Source: Fimbriimonadales bacterium (GTDB lineage Bacteria > Armatimonadota > Fimbriimonadia > Fimbriimonadales > ATM1). From it: DNA of 64,000 bases. Position numbers and translations under genes: made by a program. Below the pieces are notes generated by a model. The model was not told where the DNA came from. It saw only the letters and a list, made by a program, of their open reading frames with translations, and did no database searches. The stretch is taken from positions 53,575 to 117,574 of the forward strand of contig JAHCHL010000010.1 in assembly GCA_026129745.1 (NCBI GenBank). Reading direction: 5' to 3'. Shown here piece by piece: positions 45,000 to 53,389 of this stretch (within the stretch, counting starts at the first letter, position 1; every line of letters starts with the position of its first letter).

Positions 45000-45844
45000 G
45001 ATGAGCTACCACCCTTACGAACCATGACCATCGCAATATTGCCGAACACGACCGCGACTATAAGCAACATCAGGGCAAAAGCGAGCGGGCCCATGTACCG
45101 CTTGCCTGCCGCAATGTTGATCATTCCGTCTTGACTGCCGTACTTTTCTTCGAGCAAAGTCTCGTAGTCGAATGCGCCCTTCGCGCCGATTGCTAATCCC
45201 ACAAGCTGCCCGCTCGCATAGTAAGGAATGTTTTCTGCGCTCATGACCGCGGTGCAGAACAATGCAAGATCTGTCTTCGACCTCATTCGCTGATACCAAA
45301 CGTTGATGCTCGCAGAAGCTGTGACAAGAATGACTGCCTTGCAGTCGGACAAGTCGTTGATGTTCTCCATAACAGGAGTTCCAAGAACTCCTTTTGCAGC
45401 AAGCTCTTTTCGGATGTTGTTCACCATTCCGAACACATAATTGTACGCATCCGGGAAATAGCCGCCGATTACGTAGTCACGATTGAGTTCGTAGTTGTTG
45501 TTTCCAGGCTCCTTGGCAACCTCTTCAAGATTCACTCGCGCAACTTCAATAGCTTGCGGGTCGATCGAAGTTAGGATGATCTTTACGCGCTTTCTCATAA
45601 GGTGTCGCATCAACGCTTGGAACTGGCTCCGACTCTCGCCTCGCGTACTGTTCGTCCAGTCGCTTTGAACAACGACTACGTCGCCCTCTTTCATCGCGTC
45701 GATGCTTGCAAACAGATCTTGTGTCTTAGCTGATACAACATTGTCGGCATCGATTGGGGCGACAATTTGCCACCCTACAAGCAACATGAGAATCAGGTAC
45801 AGAATTCTCCGATCGAGATTGAGAAGCGCTTGCCAGACTTTCAT
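44996..45844 (-). CDS. Uncharacterised membrane-anchored extracytoplasmic domain protein
   Basis: 282 residues: a membrane helix at about 14-30 (ILYLILMLLVGWQIVAPI), a 200-residue domain with alternating strands and helices, and a C-terminal helix at about 252-273 (LAFALMLLIVAVVFGNIAMV). The domain pattern (GDVVVVQSDWTNSTRGESRSQ, RVKIILTSIDPQAI, CKAVILVTASAS) looks like a Rossmann-type fold placed outside the cytoplasm. It resembles the anchored alpha/beta domain of GldG-like transport accessory proteins, without clear homology. The start overlaps the upstream gene by four bases. Confidence 0.8.
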   Translation of the reverse strand: MKVWQALLNLDRRILYLILMLLVGWQIVAPIDADNVVSAKTQDLFASIDAMKEGDVVVVQSDWTNSTRGESRSQFQALMRHLMRKRVKIILTSIDPQAIEVARVNLEEVAKEPGNNNYELNRDYVIGGYFPDAYNYVFGMVNNIRKELAAKGVLGTPVMENINDLSDCKAVILVTASASINVWYQRMRSKTDLALFCTAVMSAENIPYYASGQLVGLAIGAKGAFDYETLLEEKYGSQDGMINIAAGKRYMGPLAFALMLLIVAVVFGNIAMVMVRKGGSSS

Positions 45845-47040
45845 TCTGTTACACCCCTTTCCAGTCCCATCAGTATTCGCATTCCCATCGCAAGATAGCC
45901 GAGCGCGAGTCCCAAGTTGATCGCACGAATCGCCGGGGTGTTTAAGTATGCGAGTATCCAGTCGCTAATCGAGTCAATTCTAAAGTTGCCCGGAAATGTC
46001 CCGCTCTCAAGTCCGCTGGTCAATGCAAGTCCAAGTGGCACGAAACTCAACAATATGATTAGCGCCGTGAACATGAGAATCGTCGCTTCAATCGATCGAA
46101 TTCGAAACGCTCGGAACGCCGCAGACAGAATAAAGAAAGCAATTAAGCTGAATGTCGCTGCGTCGAGTACTTGCAGCATGTCCGTAAACACGAATCTCTG
46201 CCCTTGCGCCACAAAGCTTCTCGATTGCTGGGCTCGGATTCCACCTCTTGCAAGCGCCGCGACACCACTATCGAGTTGTCCGCTCGACAGCGCAGAATCG
46301 ACTTGCTCATTGGCAGCCTGAATTTCAGATTCATAGGTTGCCCTGGCTTCGGCAAGCCTTGCCTCGTATTCAGATTTCGTCAATTCACCCTTTCGGAATC
46401 TACGAAACGCGTCTTGCTCGACGTTCTGCCGATTGGTGAGCGCTTGCGCCTCGCCTCCTATCCGCGCGAAGTCGGCCCAGCGCTGGTTCATCGAACCATC
46501 GCTTGCAGCAATGTTCAACTCCGCCAGCGTGACGTCTCTAGACTTCGTCGAGCTGAAGTTTGCGAAACCGAAGAAGATCATCGTGAACATGCTCAACAGC
46601 AAGATCCCACTGAAAAACCAGTCTTTCTGCGCTTTGAGCAACCTTCCAAAGTGAACACGAAAGATGCTAATCACTCCAAGCACGAGCAGCATCGACGCGA
46701 TGATCTGTGCGGTCGATGAAGCCGCAGGTAGCCCTGCTAACCAGTTGCCAATAATTGGCACCGGAGCAACAACTTCGCCGGTCGGCAAACGATGTTTTGG
46801 TATGAGCCATTCAGCAATGTAGTAGAAGCCGCACAAAAAGACGACCGTTACGATGATCGGTTTGCGAAAGTTGCTCGGCACCCTCGACAAAAAGAAGAAG
46901 AGAATCGAGGTAAAGACAATTGTGCCTACAACCCACCAGAAAATCGGTTGACTGAACAGAGGGTCCGCTGTTCGCTCCATCGCCCAGAAATTAGTTCCTG
47001 GCGGGGCGTCCTGAGCAAGCAGTTTGCCGAATTGATTCAC
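45841..47040 (-). CDS. Uncharacterised multi-pass membrane protein with central coiled region
   Basis: 399 residues. About four membrane helices occupy residues 30-165, three more 285-390. Between them is a polar helical stretch with FRKGELTKSEYEARLAEARA, similar in form to short SHOCT motifs, followed by a likely coiled coil (TYESEIQAANEQVDSAL). It is not recognised as a known family. It begins one base before the stop of the lipoprotein gene upstream and ends with a four-base overlap with the next gene. Confidence 0.8.
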   Translation of the reverse strand: MNQFGKLLAQDAPPGTNFWAMERTADPLFSQPIFWWVVGTIVFTSILFFFLSRVPSNFRKPIIVTVVFLCGFYYIAEWLIPKHRLPTGEVVAPVPIIGNWLAGLPAASSTAQIIASMLLVLGVISIFRVHFGRLLKAQKDWFFSGILLLSMFTMIFFGFANFSSTKSRDVTLAELNIAASDGSMNQRWADFARIGGEAQALTNRQNVEQDAFRRFRKGELTKSEYEARLAEARATYESEIQAANEQVDSALSSGQLDSGVAALARGGIRAQQSRSFVAQGQRFVFTDMLQVLDAATFSLIAFFILSAAFRAFRIRSIEATILMFTALIILLSFVPLGLALTSGLESGTFPGNFRIDSISDWILAYLNTPAIRAINLGLALGYLAMGMRILMGLERGVTE

Positions 47041-47041
47041 C

Positions 47042-48706
47042 TTACTGCCTCCTCGCCTTGGTTAGTTTTAGGAACCATGAATCTGTTCTGTAGTCCACAT
47101 ACTGTTGGCCAGTCTGCTGATAGACGGCTCGCTCTTCCGCGCTCAGCGTTTGCAAGTCAACGGGTTTTAGCTGGTTGAAAGAATGAATGGCAACCGCACC
47201 TAACACGAAGGCCATGAACAGCATTTTCGCCCAGTCCACGCCAATAAGGCTTCCCAGCAATACTGGCTGCCTTCCCAGATACGCGCTAGCGGCATAGAAC
47301 TCATCGCCAAGCAAGACGTAGTCGCAAGCCGCGATGAAGAATGGAGTTTGAGTCGTTTGCGTCGATGCTGCTACTTGAATCGCTCCCACGATGTTTGCGT
47401 TCTCAGCAAAGATCATGGACTCTGCGTAAAACTCGCCCATAAAGAATGCAGCGGCGACGCGTTCGCGTTGAATGATGCCTGCGACGCCAGATGCAAACGC
47501 GAATTGGCGATCAGAGACAAATCGAACGCTGTCCGAATCGAATTGCTCTGGCACTCCTTCGCTCAAATAAACATCTCTTGCTATCTCTTGCGCCACGCCA
47601 AAAACAGCTGGATTCGCAGTCAGCAAGCGAATGGGCGTGGCGAACCTTGCTGCTGACCTGATGACCGAACCAAAGACCGTCAACGCCTGAACAGAGATGC
47701 CATCGAGCGCGCCGATCCCCGGAACCATCAAAACTGGCCGCGCAGTTTCCGTCGCGCGCCCGATCGCCTCATCGATCTGGTCCAATCCGGCAATTCTTCT
47801 GATGGTAAGAGTCTTCGCCCCTTGCGCCCTCATGACATTGAAGACAATGAAAAAGGCGACAATGATGACCGTGCCGATTAGCATCCAACCACGCTTAGAG
47901 AACTGAAGCATGCCCGACCAGCTTGCAGTTCCATCGAGAAGCTGAGAGTCGACGAACGCGCTAGCATCGTCTATCGTTGCGAATTCAACAGTCCGAATGA
48001 GCTCGACTCCCTCAGCGGAATCAGGACCAGTTATGTCGAGGGTGAAGCCCCCTGTCGGCGATTGCCAACCGTAAAGTTGAAAGTCGCTGAGTGTGCGCGC
48101 CCATTCCAGGCTTGCACCAAGCTCTTCGCTTCTGGATTCAATCCATTCCAACTGATTGGGAGTCCACTCGTCGAACTCCTCCCTTGCTGCATCCGCACTT
48201 GGAAAAGTCTTGCTTTCCGTTACGGTCAGTCCACCCAGGCCGTCGCTTGAAACAAGATCAACCACCGCCGATCCATCTGGCATTTCGTACATGTAGATCG
48301 GACCGGAACCAGAAGAAGCCAAAAGCGAACTGGAAATCGCGCCGAGTGCAGATACCCGCGAGGCGCGCAATCGGCTCACTGGGCTCAGGGAACCGGTTCC
48401 TCGAAGCTCCTCCGTTTTGAGCCAAGCTTCCGCATCAGCTTTGTTTCCAAATGGAATGGACTCCAAGACCGTCACCGCTCCATCAGCGACCTGAATCCGA
48501 TCGACAATTGTCTGTAGCGATTGCAATTCCCAGAGATAGAACGAGACGTTATCCTGAACAAACGCCTGCTTGACTCCAGCCTTTGCGAAAAGCGACTTGG
48601 TTCGCGACTCCATGTAATCTGCCTCGCTGCCAAATCTCTTTCCGCCGCACCCAACTGTAAAAAGCACAAGCACGGCTACAAGGAAGCAGAAAGACAGCCT
48701 TGTCAT
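47042..48706 (-). CDS. Uncharacterised lipoprotein with membrane helices (DUF6754-like)
   Basis: 554 residues. Lipoprotein signal MTRLSFCFLVAVLVLFTVGC (C20). The extracytoplasmic part of about 250 residues holds three diverged copies of a strand-helix unit (VTVLESIPFGNKADAEAWL, LTVTESKTFPSADAAREEF, VELIRTVEFATIDDASAFV). After a membrane helix (WMLIGTVIIVAFFIVFNVM), residues of about 295-510 form a compact alpha/beta domain (PVLMVPGIGALDGISVQAL, DRQFAFASGVAGII). From memory this resembles Pfam DUF6754, but I could not check. A second helix and a polar tail end the protein. It is the largest member of the membrane gene chain. Confidence 0.8.
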   Translation of the reverse strand: MTRLSFCFLVAVLVLFTVGCGGKRFGSEADYMESRTKSLFAKAGVKQAFVQDNVSFYLWELQSLQTIVDRIQVADGAVTVLESIPFGNKADAEAWLKTEELRGTGSLSPVSRLRASRVSALGAISSSLLASSGSGPIYMYEMPDGSAVVDLVSSDGLGGLTVTESKTFPSADAAREEFDEWTPNQLEWIESRSEELGASLEWARTLSDFQLYGWQSPTGGFTLDITGPDSAEGVELIRTVEFATIDDASAFVDSQLLDGTASWSGMLQFSKRGWMLIGTVIIVAFFIVFNVMRAQGAKTLTIRRIAGLDQIDEAIGRATETARPVLMVPGIGALDGISVQALTVFGSVIRSAARFATPIRLLTANPAVFGVAQEIARDVYLSEGVPEQFDSDSVRFVSDRQFAFASGVAGIIQRERVAAAFFMGEFYAESMIFAENANIVGAIQVAASTQTTQTPFFIAACDYVLLGDEFYAASAYLGRQPVLLGSLIGVDWAKMLFMAFVLGAVAIHSFNQLKPVDLQTLSAEERAVYQQTGQQYVDYRTDSWFLKLTKARRQ

Positions 48707-49002
48707 GACGCGACCTCCTTGGGTTCTTCCTTGTTCTCCAGCCTTTGAATAAGCAACTCTATGTTTCGCCTGTCGCTGACGAACTGCGAGTATTCATCTA
48801 CGGACCTGAAACCGAAGAAGGGCATGACGAACGGCGACACCGCGATCATCGCGTGCGCTGCAATGTTCGCGAGTGGCTTATGCATTTCAAGAAACAGTAT
48901 CGCCGGAGTCTCGAGTTTTCTCTTCGAGATCTCTTCCGATACCCTCCGAATGATCGTCTCTCTCTGCTCGTCCGTCAGCGGGCTGTCCCAGATCGCTGGC
49001 AT
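48703..49002 (-). CDS. Small membrane-associated protein, hypothetical
   Basis: 99 residues. The start MPAIWDSPLTDEQRETIIRR is followed by a short hydrophobic stretch (NIAAHAMIAVSPFVMPFFG) and an amphipathic C-terminal helix (SDRRNIELLIQRLENKEEP). I use the ATG at 49002. Its first 116 bases are also read in another frame by the C-terminal tail of the upstream gene. Its stop overlaps the start of the lipoprotein gene by four bases. Confidence 0.7.
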   Translation of the reverse strand: MPAIWDSPLTDEQRETIIRRVSEEISKRKLETPAILFLEMHKPLANIAAHAMIAVSPFVMPFFGFRSVDEYSQFVSDRRNIELLIQRLENKEEPKEVAS

Positions 49003-49417
49003 GTTTAGCTCTCCAATACGATATCGCGGCCTCGATCTCCTGCAAGTTCCCATCCGCTCTCAAAAAGACTCCGCGAAAGGGAGCCGTCCGGCTCGAGGTT
49101 GCAAGGGGCGACAGTTTGACACCATCCAGGCCCGAGATAACTCGCTTCACTTCCGCCCAAGGAATCGAAGAGGTCGCAATCCCGACTCGACAAGTGGCCC
49201 CTTCCGGCCCGATCTCGTAGCGTACTGGCAACAGGAAGTCTGCCAGAGCTACCACGATGATCAAAGCGCAGAGCAAGAACATCCACCAGTTGCCCACCAA
49301 AGCCACGCCAAGGGCTCCGGCCGCGATTGCGACCACAACCACAAGCACTGTTTTTGCCGGCTCCCGCCGGGCCAAGTGGACTGTCCAACATAGTTTTTCC
49401 GGTGTTCGCTCTTTCAT
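48887..49417 (-). CDS. Membrane-anchored PH-like domain protein, hypothetical
   Basis: 176 residues. Two close membrane helices (TVLVVVVAIAAGALGVALVG and WWMFLLCALIIVVALADFL) are followed by a beta-rich domain ending in a helix (RYEIGPEGATCRVGIATSSI, IPWAEVKRVISGL, LQEIEAAISYWRAKH), the pattern of bacterial PH-like domains. The last 37 residues are translated from the start of the next gene in another frame and look polar and unstructured. First gene of the membrane chain that leads to recO. Confidence 0.75.
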   Translation of the reverse strand: MKERTPEKLCWTVHLARREPAKTVLVVVVAIAAGALGVALVGNWWMFLLCALIIVVALADFLLPVRYEIGPEGATCRVGIATSSIPWAEVKRVISGLDGVKLSPLATSSRTAPFRGVFLRADGNLQEIEAAISYWRAKHASDLGQPADGRAERDDHSEGIGRDLEEKTRDSGDTVS

Positions 49418-49545
49418 CCTTAGACTTCGAAGTGGACGGGATAGATTCGCTCACTTTACACGGTGAAGCCCCGGAATGATGGTTTTGTCGAAGGGAATGG
49501 AACCGGCTGCAAAGAAGGTCAGGCAACTGACCGAAGTGCTTCAAA

Positions 49546-49581
49546 CCAAGGTGCGAGCCCAGTTTCAGGCTCGCACCTTGG
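49546..49581 (-). terminator. Terminator after the triplicated-domain gene
   Basis: CCAAGGTGCGAGCC (49546-49559) pairs perfectly with GGCTCGCACCTTGG (49568-49581), then TTTGAAGC on the minus strand. The T run is short, but the 14-bp stem is strong and 19 bases after the stop. Confidence 0.8.
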
Positions 49582-49599
49582 ACAAAGAGACCTGTGGCG

Positions 49600-50778
49600 T
49601 TATCGAACTTTGAACTTACCGTCGAAGTCCCTGCCGTCAACTCTCGATTTCAATTCAATTTCATGAAACGAGCTGCCGTCTTTCGAGAGTTTCAGTTTGC
49701 CGCTGCCAGAGACCGTCCTTCCGAAAGCATCCGTGAGCCGAAGCTCGATGTCGTCGGACCCACGCTTATGGGTATAGGTACCTGCAAATGCGTGGTGGCC
49801 TCGAGAGTCGTGCCATTGGGAGGTGAACCGACCGTCAGGCAGCAGAACAACGATGACTCGCTGGACTCCCATGCGGTAGTTGCCGTGTTTGATCTCGCCT
49901 TGGCCGAAGACCTGCCAGTTGTAGTCGAAATAAGGTCCGCGAGGCCCGCCGATGCCGCCGCCGGAGTCGAACTGAGCCATGAACCTTTCGCCGTTGGCAA
50001 AGCCGCTGACGAACGCCCGAGTGACGAACCTGCGATCATTCGAATAGATCAGCGTCCCGCTGCCCGACGCACGGCCGTCACCCATCGCTCCATTGATTTG
50101 CAAGTCGATGGAGTTCCCGGATCTCGGCGTCCAGTAGCCCTTGAAATTGTAGGACCATCTGCCGACGAAGCTGGCAAAGAACTCGCCGTTCGGCGACAAA
50201 CGAATGTCAATTTCCTGCACTCGAGTGGTTCCGCCACGACTCAAGTTCACGGTTCCTGAACCGTGCTGGCGAACTTGGGCGGGATAGGCAAAGCCGTGTC
50301 CAGGACCATATCCGAAGCCGGGGCCTGACGGTGGTCCGCCATAGCGATACGGCCCAAACGAGAGAGAGAAACCGGATCGATTCGCAAATCCAGAGATGTC
50401 GATCCGCTCAACAGTATTGAGTTGTCTTCCAAAGCTTACAGTTCCGCTTCCTGAGGCGCGTCTGTCGCTGAATGCGTTCTCAACAAACAGCCGGATGCTG
50501 GTTGAGCCCCCAGGGCTCCAAGTTCCAAACATTCGATGCCTGTCTCGACCGATCACATGGAGTTCGAAGCCCCCATCGCGCCGAAGGTGAAGCTCGACTC
50601 GCTCGACCTGCATCTGCTTGGAACCATCCCAGCGCAGCAGTCCGTCGCCGCGCCCATGCGAAAGGCCCATTGAGTACGCAGCTTGCGGCTGAGCTGCTGC
50701 AGATGCAGCAACCGACAAGACTCCGGCAATGGTCATGATTCGAGCAAGATTGGCAACAAGATTTGTTCTCAACTTCAT
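49600..50778 (-). CDS. Secreted protein of three repeated beta domains
   Basis: 392 residues with signal peptide (about 1-29, ending SAAAQPQA). Three tandem units of roughly 105-115 residues share one plan: a strand with QVERVELHLRRDGGF or QEIDIRLSPNGEF or QRVIVVLLPDGRF, then GTWSPGG, GYWTPRSG or GTYTHKRG, then RASGSGT or VSGSGKL, and a closing strand with ISGFANR, VSGFANG or ELKSRVDG. Each unit looks like a beta-sandwich or short barrel. The linker between units 1 and 2 is Gly/Pro-rich. I know no characterised homologue. The start has AAGGAGG upstream. Confidence 0.8.
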   Translation of the reverse strand: MKLRTNLVANLARIMTIAGVLSVAASAAAQPQAAYSMGLSHGRGDGLLRWDGSKQMQVERVELHLRRDGGFELHVIGRDRHRMFGTWSPGGSTSIRLFVENAFSDRRASGSGTVSFGRQLNTVERIDISGFANRSGFSLSFGPYRYGGPPSGPGFGYGPGHGFAYPAQVRQHGSGTVNLSRGGTTRVQEIDIRLSPNGEFFASFVGRWSYNFKGYWTPRSGNSIDLQINGAMGDGRASGSGTLIYSNDRRFVTRAFVSGFANGERFMAQFDSGGGIGGPRGPYFDYNWQVFGQGEIKHGNYRMGVQRVIVVLLPDGRFTSQWHDSRGHHAFAGTYTHKRGSDDIELRLTDAFGRTVSGSGKLKLSKDGSSFHEIELKSRVDGRDFDGKFKVR

Positions 50779-50914
50779 TGTCTTGAACCTCCTTGGTTTT
50801 GCCTAATGAACGTCTAAGTATGCCCAGCGTTACGCTGACTGCAATCGACATGGGCAAATATGCCTGGAAACTATTCGACTCTTAGTATTGTTGAAATTAA
50901 CGGCGCACTTTAAC

Positions 50915-51925
50915 TCAACGCCAACCAGAGAACAGACTACTGACAGATTGATCCAAGTGAATTCTTCGAATTGCTTCTCCCAAAAGTGGAGCCGCTGACA
51001 GCACCGTAAGTTTTGGAAACCTCTTCCGAGTCTCAAGTGGAATTGTATCGGTACAAATAACTCTGCTTACAGGGCCTTCCTGCAATCTTTGTGGCGCACT
51101 AGCGCTGAACACCGCGTGCGTGCATGTTACAATCACATCTGAAGCACCTCGACGCAGCAATGCTTCTGCCCCATGAATCACAGAACCACCGCTATCAACG
51201 ATGTCGTCGATCATTACTGCAATCTTCCCTTCAACGTCACCGATGATCTCCATAATATCGACTTTTCCAGGCTCTGGCCGCCTCTTGGCAATAATAGCTA
51301 GTGGTTTGCCCAAATGTTCAGCAAGCGCTCTTGCTCGCGCCACTCCTCCGACATCAGGCGAAACTACGACGACATCTTGCTCTGAATATCCTTCACTGAC
51401 TAAGTATCGTCCGATCTCTGGCCCCAGATACAGATGATCGACAGGAATGTTAAAGAACCCTTGAATCTGTTCTGCGTGAAGATCGCAAGTTAGGATTCGG
51501 TTTGCGCCCGCCATTTCGATTAAGTCCGCGATGAGTCTTGCAGTAACTGGTTCACGAGGCTTAATCTTCTTGTCCTGGCGAGCATAACCGTAGTACGGCA
51601 TAACGACCGTCACTCTTCGAGCAGATGCGCGCCTAAACGCATCCAGCATAATGAGCAACTCCATGATGTTGTCGTTCGTTGGATAGCAAGTAGGCTGAAC
51701 TAAGAAGATGTCGCATCCTCGAGCGCTTTCATTGACTTGTACCTGCGTTTCTCCATCGCTGAATCGTGTGCAAGTCAATCTCCCCATTTGAACGCCGAGA
51801 TAGTCTGCTATATTGTGTGCCAGTTCGGGATGAGCGTTGCCAGTAAACAGCCTCATCATCGACAGATCGCCGTTTGTGTTCGCACTCCCATTCTCCTGCG
51901 CTATGACTTCTTCTTTTTTCGCCAT
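50915..51925 (-). CDS. prs: Ribose-phosphate pyrophosphokinase
   Basis: 336 residues. It makes PRPP from ribose 5-phosphate and ATP for nucleotides, His and Trp. The family blocks are GVQMGRLTCTRFSDGE, the catalytic-loop region MPYYGYARQDKK, TCDLHAEQIQGFF, and the PRPP-binding DDIVDSGGSVIHGA. It has about 20 extra N-terminal residues (KKEEVIAQENGSANTNGD) before the normal start MRLFTGNAHP. I use ATG at 51925; a TTG at 51937 is possible. The start overlaps the end of glmU by about 25 bases, so glmU-prs is an operon. Confidence 0.96.
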   Translation of the reverse strand: MAKKEEVIAQENGSANTNGDLSMMRLFTGNAHPELAHNIADYLGVQMGRLTCTRFSDGETQVQVNESARGCDIFLVQPTCYPTNDNIMELLIMLDAFRRASARRVTVVMPYYGYARQDKKIKPREPVTARLIADLIEMAGANRILTCDLHAEQIQGFFNIPVDHLYLGPEIGRYLVSEGYSEQDVVVVSPDVGGVARARALAEHLGKPLAIIAKRRPEPGKVDIMEIIGDVEGKIAVMIDDIVDSGGSVIHGAEALLRRGASDVIVTCTHAVFSASAPQRLQEGPVSRVICTDTIPLETRKRFPKLTVLSAAPLLGEAIRRIHLDQSVSSLFSGWR

Positions 51926-53280
51926 CTTTCGGCCCAATGCTCCTTGATTTCTTGCCTTGATCTTCCGATCGCCAACGAATCGCTCGGCACATCCTTTGTG
52001 ATTGTGCTTCCAGCTGCAGTAATTGCTCCCTCTCCGATCGTCAATGGAGCGACCAAAGTTGAATTCGATCCTATAAAGGCTTCGTCTCCTATGACTGTTC
52101 TATGCTTGCTAAATCCATCAAAATTGCAGGTGATCGTCCCCGCTCCAATATTCGCTTTTGCTCCGACTGTCGCATCGCCGATGTAAGTCAAGTGTGATAC
52201 GCTTGATCCATCACGCAGTTCACTTGCCTTGACTTCCACAAAGTTCCCAATCTTGACTCCATCGCCAATCACAGTGTGAGGACGCAAGTTTGCAAAGGGC
52301 CCTACTCGACAATCATCGCCAACAATGACTCGATTCACATGGCTCATATGCACTAAGCAATTCGACCCTATCTGCGAGTCGGTAATTCTTGTCGACGGGC
52401 CGACTTCGGAGTTGACGCCAATCGATGTCTTTCCTTCCAAAACCGTCATCGGCCTGATTATGCAGTTCTCTCCAATCGTAACATCGACTTCGATGAATGT
52501 CGAGTCCGGATCGTCGATGGTCACACCGCTGAGAGCTAATTCCCTAAGGATCCTCCTCCTCATGATCTTAGAAACCTCGGCAAGCTGCCAGCGATCGTTG
52601 ACGCCTAACAGCAACTCAAAGTCGTCGAATACTACTGCAGTGCAAAGGCCGCCAGATTCATTGATCATTCCCACAAGGTCGGTTAGGTAATACTCGCCCT
52701 TCGCATTGTTGTTGGACACTTTCGGGAGCAAGTCTCTAAGCACGTCAGCTTTGAAGCAATAGAAAGATGTGCCGACTTCTCGAATTTGCTTCTCAGATTC
52801 GGTCGCGTCAAGCTCTTCGACAATCCGAACCACACGGCCAGCATCGTTCCTTATGACGCGACCGTACTTTCTTGGATCTGCCAAGACACAAGTGGCAACG
52901 ACTCCGTCTGCGTTGCTCGATTCCATTTCAGCAAGCAGACAATTGAGGGCGCTGCCAGTAATCAAGGGAGCATCCCCGGGACCAATGAATACCGGGCCGC
53001 TGTGACTCTCCAAGAGAGGCATTGCTTGCAGCGTTGCGTGCGCCGTGCCAAGCTGTTCTGCTTGGAGAGCATATTGGTAACCCTCGCCAAGCACTCCTTT
53101 GACATCCTCTCCGCCGTGCCCATAAACGACGATCGGCCGGCTGACGCCGGCTTGGCGCATCGCCCTACCAGCGTGATCCGCCATGGGTATGCCACAAACA
53201 GTGTGCAGAACCTTTGGCAACTCAGACTTCATGCGAGTGCCTTTTCCAGCGGCTAGAACGATTCCTGCAGGCTCCGACAA
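51901..53280 (-). CDS. glmU: Bifunctional UDP-N-acetylglucosamine pyrophosphorylase/glucosamine-1-phosphate N-acetyltransferase
   Basis: 459 residues, normal for GlmU. It makes UDP-GlcNAc for peptidoglycan. The N-terminal uridyltransferase domain has GIVLAAGKGTRMKSELPKVLH, then GPGDAPLI. The C-terminal left-handed beta-helix has hexapeptide repeats, PFANLRPHTVIGD, SHLTYIGDATVG and IGAGTITCNFDG, the acetyl-CoA site. It ends with a basic tail (RWRKKKKS). It is first in an operon with prs. Confidence 0.97.
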   Translation of the reverse strand: MSEPAGIVLAAGKGTRMKSELPKVLHTVCGIPMADHAGRAMRQAGVSRPIVVYGHGGEDVKGVLGEGYQYALQAEQLGTAHATLQAMPLLESHSGPVFIGPGDAPLITGSALNCLLAEMESSNADGVVATCVLADPRKYGRVIRNDAGRVVRIVEELDATESEKQIREVGTSFYCFKADVLRDLLPKVSNNNAKGEYYLTDLVGMINESGGLCTAVVFDDFELLLGVNDRWQLAEVSKIMRRRILRELALSGVTIDDPDSTFIEVDVTIGENCIIRPMTVLEGKTSIGVNSEVGPSTRITDSQIGSNCLVHMSHVNRVIVGDDCRVGPFANLRPHTVIGDGVKIGNFVEVKASELRDGSSVSHLTYIGDATVGAKANIGAGTITCNFDGFSKHRTVIGDEAFIGSNSTLVAPLTIGEGAITAAGSTITKDVPSDSLAIGRSRQEIKEHWAERWRKKKKS

Positions 53281-53340
53281 GGGTGCCTATTATGCCCGAC
53301 CCTAAAGATCGCTCGGCGAAGGCCGACAATCCTATCGGGA

Positions 53341-53358
53341 GTCCCAGTTCGCTGGGAC
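53341..53358 (+). other. UUCG-loop hairpin in the leader of the anti-sigma-like gene
   Basis: GTCCCAG-TTCG-CTGGGAC is a perfect 7-bp stem with a four-base loop, 31 bases before the ATG at 53390 and without a T run. Possible mRNA-stabilising leader element; the rest of 53281-53389 shows nothing clear. Confidence 0.5.
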
Positions 53359-53389
53359 GAAAACCTCAAGTGACATATGAGGAATCGGC

